Positions 1 to 6,054 of a stretch of DNA of 7,144 nt are shown in pieces; the first letter of the stretch is position 1, and each line of letters opens with the position of its first letter. Source of the stretch: CAZILN01 sp964540005. Lineage in GTDB: Bacteria; Bacteroidota; Bacteroidia; Bacteroidales; SM23-62. Under the pieces are notes generated by a model that worked only from the letters and a program-made list of their open reading frames with translations, had not been told where the DNA came from and searched no databases. The position numbers and the translations under genes are program-made. The stretch covers positions 1 through 7,144 of the forward strand of contig CAZILN010000134.1 of NCBI GenBank assembly GCA_964540005.1, in the 5' to 3' direction.

Positions 1-493
1 TAGCCACGACAAGCATGTTGGGACCATCTTTCAATTTGCCTGTAACATCAATCCGGCAAGGAGTGTAAGCATTTTTGTGTGTGCCTGCGATAACGCCGTT
101 TAACAATATGGTTGCATTGTAATCCAGTCGGTCAAAAACGATCCAGATCTTTTTATTCAATGCTTCTTCAGGGACGCTGATATAACGGTAATACTGCCAG
201 TATTGCTGCGAAACCCAACGGGCAGACAGTGTATTGGTTCCAATATTAATATCACCAAACATCCCACGTTTCTGCATGGCCAGGTTCAGATCCATCGGTA
301 CATCGACACTTACATATTTCAAGGAATCCAAAGAGGGATTGAAACGAATAAAACCAGCTTCGCTATTGATTCCTTTATTACCATCGTTCCACACCACTTT
401 CCATTGACCGGATAAGCTGATGGAATTCTGAGCAAATGCCTGTTGAATAATCAACAGTAAAAGCAAAGAGAAAATACATTTTCTGTGAATCAT
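1..493 (-). CDS. Secreted glycoside hydrolase, family 2 type (beta-mannosidase-like), N-terminal part
   Basis: This minus-strand frame opens with ATG at 493-491 and stays open for 164 codons to the left edge, so the C-terminus and catalytic barrel are missing. It starts with a signal peptide: a basic n-region (MIHRK), a Leu/Ile-rich core, and probable cleavage after AFA near residue 22, implying export. The rest resembles the N-terminal jelly-roll sugar-binding domain of GH2 enzymes. It begins LSGQWKV, has a VPMDL segment where GH2 proteins have VPGD-like sequence, a W-rich stretch with WQYYRY, then FDRLDYNATILLNG, and ends with a DVTGKLKDGPN segment. The WQYY and FDRLDYNATILLNG features fit beta-mannosidase-like GH2 members best, but without the barrel, substrate and catalytic residues cannot be read. 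It lies 177 nt beyond the stop of the modular hydrolase gene, across a terminator-like hairpin, so it may have its own promoter or be reached by readthrough. Family call is fairly firm; specificity is a guess. Confidence 0.8.
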   Translation of the reverse strand, partial: MIHRKCIFSLLLLLIIQQAFAQNSISLSGQWKVVWNDGNKGINSEAGFIRFNPSLDSLKYVSVDVPMDLNLAMQKRGMFGDINIGTNTLSARWVSQQYWQYYRYISVPEEALNKKIWIVFDRLDYNATILLNGVIAGTHKNAYTPCRIDVTGKLKDGPNMLVVA

Positions 494-536
494 AGCTGAA
501 TGAGTTCTGGTTATTCTGCAAGTTATATAATAAAGG

Positions 537-577
537 AAAAAAAGTAAACCCTTGCAAGTTTTATCTCACAAGGGTTT
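537..577 (-). terminator. Rho-independent-type terminator after the modular hydrolase gene
   Basis: On the minus strand a perfect 9-bp stem (arms 569-577 and 546-554, AAACCCTTG paired with CAAGGGTTT) encloses a 14-nt loop. Two bases further on a run of seven T follows (complement of 537-543). It lies about 95 nt past the stop of the modular hydrolase gene and about 45 nt before the start of the GH2-type gene. It would end the transporter-hydrolase transcript, or attenuate readthrough into the next gene. The stem is A/T-rich at its base, so it may be leaky. Confidence 0.6.
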
Positions 578-670
578 TAAAATGATTGTAATCCTTATGA
601 TGAGAGCTGTTCGGCTTCAGATGAATCAGGACAAAACCGGATATGGCTAAAGCTTTTTTTGTAAAAAGGT

Positions 671-3154
671 TTACATTTTCCTGATCTTAAATGCTACATC
701 AGCACGGGCCTCCGTCATTTTAGGAACTTCAAGAACAAATTTCCCGTTTTGAGGTTTTGCTGTGCTTGATTTAACTATTTTTCCGCTCCAGGCATCATAC
801 CAGGAAATGGTATATGAATTATCAGCTAACCCCGGTATGCTTATCTCCAAGCCGCTTATATCTTCTTTTTCATACGAACGGCCCCAGCCAAATGCATCAT
901 TATTGGTTCCCATTACGTAAAGATCGGCTCCTTCTGCTGAAACTGTCAGTGGCTTGAATGGCTGGTTTGCCAGGTCAATATCTGAAACAAACTCAGCAAG
1001 GATCTTTAACTGGTCCCAGTCTCCTTGGGTTAAAACAGGGTAATCCCACCAGACCGGGGTGGCTGCCAAGCCGCTGGTTAGCGAGGCCCAAATCTGGTTG
1101 TGATACGAAATATGGTATTCCTCATCCCTTGTCTGGTAATAGGCAAGACCGGCGCCTGACTCGCCAAAAATGGCCGGTTTTTCAAAATTATCCCAGAACC
1201 GTTTGCTCGCCCAGGCATAATTATACATGGCGCTCCGCATTCTGTCCTCGGGGTATTTCATTTCCCATCCCTGCGCCGGATACATATGAATATTCGGAAC
1301 ATCAATTATTTCATGCAATTCCTCACGATATTCTTCAAATCCTCCACTGAAAGACGCGGTTACCGGATGCTTGTAGGGATCGTTTTCTTCAAAATATTTC
1401 TGGCATTTTCCAACCCAGTCGTAACATTCCTGATGCCTGCCATGGGCCCATCCATCCGTGCCGTTCATTTCGTTGATCAACTCCCAGATACCCCAACTGC
1501 GGCTGTGGGCAAAGCGTGCTATCATGTACCGGTATTTCTTCTTCTGGTATTCCCAAACCTCCGGGTCACTGTACACGTCATCCACATCAATCAGCTGATT
1601 GTAAGGGTTCTGACGCCACTGGGCCGCCCATACGGTCTCGGAGAACAGGTCGTGAGGCCAGATGGCATACATTAATTGCATATCCCTTTCTTCAAGAATG
1701 ATAAGCATGGAGTCTATTCTTCCGAGTTTCAACTGGTTGTACCTTCCCAGTTCTTCCTCTATCAGGCCGGTACCGTTGACAAATCCTCCATAGGTTATAT
1801 CCCATATGGCAAACAGGTTGGCATTGTGTTCGGCTAAATTGTCAAAACGTTGCATATCATTCCTCCACGGGGAATAAACACCCACACCATAGTATGTTGT
1901 TCCGTCCTCGTGGACAAAATAATGTGGATTAACAGTTGATGGTTTTATCCAGCCGTGATGTTCTGACTCAATTGCCGTGAATTTTGCTGTACCTGATTCA
2001 CCTGAACCTCCTACATCACTGACAAATAATTGATAGGTATAATCTCCCACTTCTCCAGGCGAGAACCGGACCTTCCATTGATCGGCATTGTAAGAATTAT
2101 CGTAGAACCCGTTTATCCTGATCTTCTTACCGGATGGAGTTGTAAACTGTGCATACACATCAATATCTTCAGGATTATAAGGATTATCTATCCCTACATT
2201 GTCAAGGTCCAGCAGAACTTCAAATTTTTCATACTTTTTTACCCTTGTGGTATTGGTGCCGGCAATTTTTACCTTTGGTGATTCCCCTGGTATATAGGTT
2301 TCTCCATGAACTTCTTCTGAAGCAAAAAATACTTCACCGCTGTTGTGAACCGGGATTAGCTTGTAAAAATAATGTTTGTAAGGTTCAAGGTCTTTATCCT
2401 GATAACTTGTGGCAGTTGCTTCGGCAATAAGCGTATTCTCAGTGATTTCAAATCCGGGATTGGATCCTCTGTGAATCAAATATTTTCCCGTCTGCTCCTG
2501 GTCGCTTGTGTTCCAGGAAAGATTTATGTTTTTACCTTCTGAGACGCTTGCGACCACATCGGTTACCCTGATCAGGAACCACGCCGCTTTAAAGTTGTCC
2601 ATTTCAATTTTAGCCGATTTCAAAACAGAAGTATCCCTGTCGAAATAAAAATCTACAGCCTGAATACTCCCGTAAGTTCTGTAATATGACCGGGTTAAGT
2701 CAAATGTATAAGTATGCCAGTTGTTATCACCGGGAATATCCTTTTCAAGGAATTCATAGGTGGGCGGCTCCAGTGAATAGGTTGGGCTTACGGTAAGTTG
2801 GGTCTCCACTTCCGACCGTACCTGAACCTGAATTCTCGGGTTGGAATATACATTGATCGCCCTGAACGGCCTGAAGGTAAATTTATCATAAGCACCCACC
2901 CCCTCTTTTTTTGTATAATCAATCTTTAAAACGCCATCGGCTTCCGATAATCCGTAGGTCCCGGGAGTTACAGTTCCCCATATTACAAAGGGAGGGCGGC
3001 TGCTATCCCCAAACCGCCTGGTAAATTCAAGCGATCCGTCTTCAAAGTCATCTGTAGATCCACGGCGTTGTGAAAAACCCTGGTCTACAAATACAATCAA
3101 CAAGGCTAATAACATGAGAATCAGTCTGAGCTTTCTGCTTACAGTGTGAGTCAT
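671..3154 (-). CDS. Secreted modular glycoside hydrolase: CBM-like, FnIII, DUF5060-like, clan GH-A catalytic domain
   Basis: This 827-residue exported protein probably hydrolyses a glycan or glycoside in the periplasm or at the cell surface. I start it at ATG 3154 because a signal peptide begins exactly there (MTHTVSRKLRLIL, cleavage near GFS, residue 28). An in-frame start at 3241 would lie inside the transporter gene and put a charged tail in front of the signal. Apparent order: a beta-sandwich region resembling a carbohydrate-binding module (about 30-195, starting DDFEDGSLEF); a fibronectin-III-like domain (about 198-290); a DUF5060-like domain (about 292-380); a TIM-barrel hydrolase (about 410-740); and a C-terminal beta-domain. 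In the barrel, GIWELINEMN matches the clan GH-A acid/base motif (N561, E562), NIHMYP supplies the HxY element (H623, Y625), and AIFGESGAG supplies the likely nucleophile E665. The gene follows the transporter by 20 nt, so the two are probably co-transcribed. I cannot assign a numbered GH family; GH5-like and other DUF5060-associated families are options. Hydrolase function is well supported; the substrate is unknown. Confidence 0.85.
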   Translation of the reverse strand: MTHTVSRKLRLILMLLALLIVFVDQGFSQRRGSTDDFEDGSLEFTRRFGDSSRPPFVIWGTVTPGTYGLSEADGVLKIDYTKKEGVGAYDKFTFRPFRAINVYSNPRIQVQVRSEVETQLTVSPTYSLEPPTYEFLEKDIPGDNNWHTYTFDLTRSYYRTYGSIQAVDFYFDRDTSVLKSAKIEMDNFKAAWFLIRVTDVVASVSEGKNINLSWNTSDQEQTGKYLIHRGSNPGFEITENTLIAEATATSYQDKDLEPYKHYFYKLIPVHNSGEVFFASEEVHGETYIPGESPKVKIAGTNTTRVKKYEKFEVLLDLDNVGIDNPYNPEDIDVYAQFTTPSGKKIRINGFYDNSYNADQWKVRFSPGEVGDYTYQLFVSDVGGSGESGTAKFTAIESEHHGWIKPSTVNPHYFVHEDGTTYYGVGVYSPWRNDMQRFDNLAEHNANLFAIWDITYGGFVNGTGLIEEELGRYNQLKLGRIDSMLIILEERDMQLMYAIWPHDLFSETVWAAQWRQNPYNQLIDVDDVYSDPEVWEYQKKKYRYMIARFAHSRSWGIWELINEMNGTDGWAHGRHQECYDWVGKCQKYFEENDPYKHPVTASFSGGFEEYREELHEIIDVPNIHMYPAQGWEMKYPEDRMRSAMYNYAWASKRFWDNFEKPAIFGESGAGLAYYQTRDEEYHISYHNQIWASLTSGLAATPVWWDYPVLTQGDWDQLKILAEFVSDIDLANQPFKPLTVSAEGADLYVMGTNNDAFGWGRSYEKEDISGLEISIPGLADNSYTISWYDAWSGKIVKSSTAKPQNGKFVLEVPKMTEARADVAFKIRKM

Positions 3155-3174
3155 GAATTGTAATTTATTTTGAA

Positions 3175-4587
3175 TTATTTTACAAGCAGGGTCTCCATTT
3201 CTTCCAGTGTTTTTCCTTTGGTTTCGGGTACCATACGCCATACAAACACAGCTGCAATTAAACTCATAATGCCGTAAATCCAGTAGGCGAAACCATGATT
3301 GAATGTTTCGATCAAAGACGAACTTTTATCCATGATTGGGAATGTCGATGATACAATGTAGTTAGAGATCCATTGCATTGCCACAGCAACAGCCATTGCT
3401 CTTCCTCGTATTTTATTGGGAAAGATCTCCGAGAGAAGTACCCAGACAACCGGTCCCCAGCTAAGAGCAAAAAAGGCAACATACCCAAGCATGAAAAGAA
3501 GCGCCCCGAAACCTATCAATTGGAAATAGAAAGTGAAACCAAGACCAAACATAGCCACAGCCATTCCCAAAGCCCCAATGATCATTAATGGTTTCCGCCC
3601 GAACTTATCCACTATTAAAATTGTAACTACAGTAAATGTCAGGTTGATCGCTCCGACAATTATAGTCTGAAGCAGTGCTGCATCGGTACCGGAGCCCATG
3701 TTTTTGAAAATTTCGGGGGCATAATACAGTACTACATTGATGCCTACAAATTGCTGAAATACAGATAATAAAATTCCAATAATTATGATAAGATAGCCAT
3801 AGGAAAAGAGTTTACCCGATTTTTCCACTACTGTCTCTTTGATCTCTGCCAGAACAACTTTGGCTTTCTCAATTCCATTAACCCGTTCAAGCACTTTGAG
3901 TGCTTTATCCGGTTTATTCGTGAGCATAAGATAACGAGGCGTTTCCGGAACAAAAAAGAGGAAAATTAAAAATAGTAATGCAGGGATCATTTCGGATGCG
4001 AACATCCAACGCCAGCCAATATCATTCAGCCATCCTGCATCGCCCTGGGTCGAAATGCCATAATTCACAAAATACACCACCAGCATCCCGAAGATGATAG
4101 CAAATTGATTGATCGATACAAGGCGTCCGCGAATATTTGCCGGAGCAATTTCCGCAATGTACATTGGAGATAACATCGATGCCAGTCCAACCCCAATTCC
4201 TCCGATAATCCGATAAATGACAAAGTGCCAGAAAAAAGTATGATCTCCTTCTCCAACGGGTCGGAAGAATATTTCCGGCATTGCAGAACCCATGGCAGAA
4301 ATAAAGAAAAGTATGGCAGCGAGAGTCAGTCCCCGCTTACGTCCCAACTTCAAACTTACCAGGCCACCTGATATACCTCCAATGATGCATCCAATCAGTG
4401 CACTTGAAACAATAAAACCAAGCCTTGAGTTTGCCATGGTTTCTTCAAGTCCCACAGGAATTATAAAAAACTCTTCCAATGAACCGACGGTTCCTGAAAT
4501 CACAGCGGTATCATAACCAAATAATAATCCGCCTAAGGTGGCAACCATGGTGATTCCCACTACATAAACACTGCTTTCTTGTTTCAA
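3175..4587 (-). CDS. xylE: XylE-like D-xylose (aldose):H+ symporter, MFS sugar porter family
   Basis: This 470-residue inner-membrane protein of the major facilitator superfamily should import a monosaccharide with protons. It follows E. coli XylE (as I recall that sequence) almost end to end: GGLLFGYDTAVISG in helix 1, IIGGIGVGLASMLSPMYIAE, NQFAIIFG, PETPRYL, FQQFVGINVVLYYAPE, DKFGRKPL, LLSEIFPN and PETKGKTLEE. Residues equivalent to XylE proton-coupling and sugar sites are kept: D26, R126, Q161, E199, Q278, Q279, N284, Y288, W382, Q405 and W406. One contact differs: M168 stands where XylE has Q175. The start is TTG at 4587-4585. An in-frame TAA lies three codons upstream, there is no in-frame ATG before residue 14, and alignment with XylE needs the residues before M14 to complete helix 1. 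It is first in a likely operon with the modular hydrolase, implying the pump takes up a released sugar. Xylose is the best guess; glucose, galactose or arabinose remain possible. Confidence 0.9.
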   Translation of the reverse strand: MKQESSVYVVGITMVATLGGLLFGYDTAVISGTVGSLEEFFIIPVGLEETMANSRLGFIVSSALIGCIIGGISGGLVSLKLGRKRGLTLAAILFFISAMGSAMPEIFFRPVGEGDHTFFWHFVIYRIIGGIGVGLASMLSPMYIAEIAPANIRGRLVSINQFAIIFGMLVVYFVNYGISTQGDAGWLNDIGWRWMFASEMIPALLFLIFLFFVPETPRYLMLTNKPDKALKVLERVNGIEKAKVVLAEIKETVVEKSGKLFSYGYLIIIIGILLSVFQQFVGINVVLYYAPEIFKNMGSGTDAALLQTIIVGAINLTFTVVTILIVDKFGRKPLMIIGALGMAVAMFGLGFTFYFQLIGFGALLFMLGYVAFFALSWGPVVWVLLSEIFPNKIRGRAMAVAVAMQWISNYIVSSTFPIMDKSSSLIETFNHGFAYWIYGIMSLIAAVFVWRMVPETKGKTLEEMETLLVK

Positions 4588-4626
4588 AATAATTTATTTA
4601 AGTGTATCTGAAATTTATAAATTGCT

Positions 4627-4659
4627 GATAATTAGGAGTGAGCTCGATGTTGTAGCAAA
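4627..4659 (-). promoter_or_regulatory. Possible Bacteroidota-type promoter for the transporter-hydrolase operon
   Basis: Upstream of the symporter's TTG start, the minus strand has TTTG (4659-4656), a 21-nt spacer, then TAATTATC (4634-4627). This is compared with the Bacteroides-type pattern of a -33 TTTG and a -7 TAnnTTTG about 19-21 nt apart. The -33 element is exact; the -7 element matches only in part. It would leave a leader of about 35-40 nt that is A/T-rich and lacks a Shine-Dalgarno sequence. The remaining upstream gap (to 4768) holds a T-rich tract in minus-strand sense around 4674-4690, with no clear stem before it. Confidence 0.25.
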
Positions 4660-4768
4660 ATCCCTCTGTAAATAAAAGAAAAAAAAGAGAAATTAACTAT
4701 TGAAGATCCGAAGATTTAGCTCGAAAGGATTGATTGGTCAGGAAATCTGGAAACAGGACCACTATCTG

Positions 4769-5113
4769 TTATCTGTCCATAAGATCATTCCTGCTGATTT
4801 CATAAATGAGTATTCCCACCCTGTCAATATGGTCTTTCAATTCCTTGTGATTTATATCAGGATAGGCAACTATATCCACCTTGTAGGGTAAGCTGCTTTC
4901 CTCAAATTCACCCTTGATTCGTGCAATAGAAATAGTATCCACTCCCTTATTTGTTATGGCCAGATCTATATCACTTCCTTCCTTGAAGCTGCCTTTTGCC
5001 CTGCTGCCAAATATATATACAGTTTCCACATCCGGAAATTTCTTAAGAATATTCTGAATAGTATTGATCTCTCTTTCCGAAAGCCCAAATCTGTCTTTAA
5101 CCTGATTATTCAT
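4769..5113 (-). CDS. MNT-type nucleotidyltransferase, probable antitoxin of a HEPN/MNT pair
   Basis: This is a 114-residue minimal nucleotidyltransferase of the HI0073/MntA kind. The active site is intact: YIFGSRAKG and SDIDLAI form GSX10DXD (G36, S37, D48, D50), and a third acidic residue sits in KVDIV (D80). In characterised MntA-HepT pairs this enzyme transfers AMP to a tyrosine next to the HEPN active site and so silences the toxin; that role is inferred here from family and partner. I chose ATG at 5113 because the family fold begins just after it, a GGA lies six bases upstream, and the alternative start (TTG at 5182) would overlap the partner by 50 nt and add an unrelated tail. The start lies 19 nt after the HEPN stop, so both genes probably share a transcript, with the antitoxin second. 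No terminator is obvious downstream. Confidence 0.85.
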   Translation of the reverse strand: MNNQVKDRFGLSEREINTIQNILKKFPDVETVYIFGSRAKGSFKEGSDIDLAITNKGVDTISIARIKGEFEESSLPYKVDIVAYPDINHKELKDHIDRVGILIYEISRNDLMDR

Positions 5114-5132
5114 TTTTTTCCAAGGTACAAGC

Positions 5133-5540
5133 TTATTGTCCCTCTTCAATGAGGAATTTGTAGAGTTTTCCCAGTACAGCAAAGGTTTCTTCTCTTAATT
5201 GTACTTCGTATTTCTCAAATTTCTCCCCGTCGTAATCATGTGATAGTTCAATCCGCATATCCAGTCCATCGATCAATTCCTGGGCATAATTGATATAGCC
5301 ATTCTCCTGCGCTAACCTGAAAGTATCCTTTGGTGATGGTTTGAAAAAGAATCCTTGCTCTTCTAAGAAGTCTTTCATTACTTTCCAGGAAAGATCAAGT
5401 GTAAATTCAAATCTTTGTATTAAGCCATTTCTTTCCAGCTCATTCAGATCACCCTTTTCCAGAGCTTCCTTAAGCCTGAGATATGCCTTTTCAAAGTTCT
5501 GAAACCGCTGCTTCCACTGTATGTCTTTATTTTCCGCCAA
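5133..5540 (-). CDS. HEPN protein of HI0074 type (nucleotidyltransferase substrate-binding), probable RNase toxin
   Basis: This 135-residue, probably all-helical cytoplasmic protein is first in a two-gene operon with an MNT nucleotidyltransferase. The N-terminus (KDIQWKQRFQNFEKA) is typical of the HI0074-type nucleotidyltransferase substrate-binding family. Near residue 96 it carries RIELSHDY, which fits RX4HXY: R96 and H101 would be HEPN ribonuclease residues, and Y103 sits where HepT toxins are AMPylated by their MNT partner. From the family, the free protein may cleave RNA and the modified or bound form is inactive; HI0074 members have also been described simply as substrate-binding subunits, so toxicity is inference. 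The start appears to be TTG at 5540: an in-frame TGA lies five codons upstream, there is no in-frame ATG until residue 55, and the family signature begins five residues in. A weak start could limit toxin synthesis. The gene runs away from a channel-gene remnant on the other strand. Confidence 0.85.
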   Translation of the reverse strand: MAENKDIQWKQRFQNFEKAYLRLKEALEKGDLNELERNGLIQRFEFTLDLSWKVMKDFLEEQGFFFKPSPKDTFRLAQENGYINYAQELIDGLDMRIELSHDYDGEKFEKYEVQLREETFAVLGKLYKFLIEEGQ

Positions 5541-5562
5541 ATAATAATTATTCTCTCATACT

Positions 5563-5591
5563 ATAATAAAAAAAATTGCATCTGCCTTCAA
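5563..5591 (-). promoter_or_regulatory. Possible sigma-70-like promoter of the HEPN/MNT operon
   Basis: On the minus strand TTGAAG (5591-5586) and TATTAT (5568-5563) are separated by exactly 17 nt, including part of an eight-T run. Transcription would begin near 5556, leaving about 16 nt before the TTG start, with GAGAG about 11 nt upstream of that codon. A 10-bp perfect palindrome, AATAATTATT (5543-5552), lies between promoter and start and could be an operator. The elements resemble the general sigma-70 consensus more than the usual Bacteroidota -33/-7 pattern. The area is A/T-rich, so chance matches are likely. Confidence 0.35.
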
Positions 5592-5594
5592 TAA

Positions 5595-5897
5595 CAAAGG
5601 TACTGTTTTAAGAAGCTATTTCAATCCACCCGTTTTGGTGATAATTCACTGTATTTCAGAGTTCTGTTCTGGATGGCAGATACGTACCACAAGTACCTTA
5701 TTAACAGTGAGGTAACAGTCCTTGTGAACAATGCCGTCAAGGCTGCCGGAATCGAGATACCCTTTCTGCAAAGAGAGCTGCATTTACGGACGGTGGATGA
5801 TAATGCAGGTAATAAATTTAAAAAAAATCAAGGTAATTCGCTGAGAATGAAAAAAATAATGTATCTTTATACCAAGTTCAAACCGCCTATGTTTTAG
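5595..5897 (+). pseudogene. C-terminal remnant of an MscS-family mechanosensitive channel
   Basis: The plus-strand frame from about 5595 to the TAG at 5895-5897 encodes RFGDNSLYFRVLFW near its start and AGIEIPFLQRELHLRT about 30 residues later. These two blocks, in this order and spacing, match the end of the cytoplasmic domain of MscS-family channels (E. coli MscS, from memory, has GASSINFVVRVW and then AAGISFPYPQ). MscS channels open under membrane tension to release solutes during osmotic downshock. The membrane helices, pore and beta-domain are absent: an in-frame TAA stands at 5592-5594, and upstream lie the HEPN promoter and gene on the other strand. An ATG at 5673 could start a 74-residue ORF, but it cuts through the conserved block, so I do not treat it as a gene. 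In another frame just upstream, around 5610-5635, there is FNPPV, which might be a slipped piece of the same domain. The ending (MKKIMYLYTKFKPPMF) may be aberrant. I infer a gene truncated by rearrangement, now non-functional. Confidence 0.72.
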
Positions 5898-6054
5898 TAA
5901 CGCCCTCAAATCAATAACAGTTTATATCTGCATATACCTTTAGTACCCCCCATCAATCACCAAGGAAGAGCACAAGGGAAATGATATAACAGCCCTCTTC
6001 TCAGTACAATGGCGTTTGGAATTCAAGTAATAATCATTTGAATTATTATCAAAA
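5898..6054. other. Intergenic leader before the SusC-like gene
   Basis: These 157 bases separate the channel remnant from the receptor gene. Together with the remnant they make up the longest stretch (5541-6054) without an intact gene. I found no RNA gene, no convincing terminator for the remnant, and no clean promoter matching the Bacteroidota -33/-7 pattern. A TTTG at 6015-6018 and another at 6037-6040 are too close together and lack the TA before the second. The only notable structure is the pair of overlapping inverted repeats at its right end. Confidence 0.5.
6020..6048 (+). repeat. Two overlapping A/T-rich inverted repeats just before the SusC-like start codon
   Basis: AATTCAA (6020-6026) is inverted as TTGAATT (6038-6044), and TAATAAT (6028-6034) is inverted as ATTATTA (6042-6048). 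The right arms share three bases, so as RNA only one hairpin could form at a time; as DNA they could be an operator. The block ends six bases before the ATG at 6055, a position suited to controlling receptor expression. Both stems are all A/T or nearly so and weak, so a protein-binding site is likelier than an RNA switch. Confidence 0.4.

Noticed and set aside
958..1675. Two long plus-strand ORFs (958-1350 and 1286-1675) opposite the modular hydrolase
   Set aside because: They lie antisense to the conserved catalytic barrel, overlap each other, contain no recognisable domain, and are explained as shadows of the minus-strand codon pattern.
3155..3241. Upstream ATG at 3241 as the start of the modular hydrolase
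   Set aside because: It would overlap the symporter gene by 67 nt and place 29 polar and charged residues before a clear signal peptide; ATG 3154 begins the signal peptide directly.
4674..4690. T-rich tract (minus sense) as a terminator of the HEPN/MNT operon
   Set aside because: No G/C-containing stem precedes it; only a homopolymer-rich stretch is visible.
5114..5182. TTG at 5182 as the start of the MNT gene
   Set aside because: It lies inside the HEPN gene and adds 23 residues unlike the family; ATG 5113 has a GGA at suitable spacing and begins just before the fold.
5548..5559. Three-codon minigene (ATG AGA GAA TAA, minus strand) ahead of the HEPN start, a possible leader peptide
   Set aside because: The predicted transcription start (about 5556) falls after its ATG, and such short frames arise often by chance.
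4588..5600. Search for flanking repeats or target duplications around the HEPN/MNT cassette
   Set aside because: By eye I found no matching direct or inverted repeats between 4588-4768 and 5560-5620, so I do not claim a transposition mechanism.
5673..5897. A 74-residue plus-strand ORF as an intact small gene
   Set aside because: The MscS similarity begins upstream of its ATG, so the ATG is internal to a degraded domain; pseudogene is the better reading.
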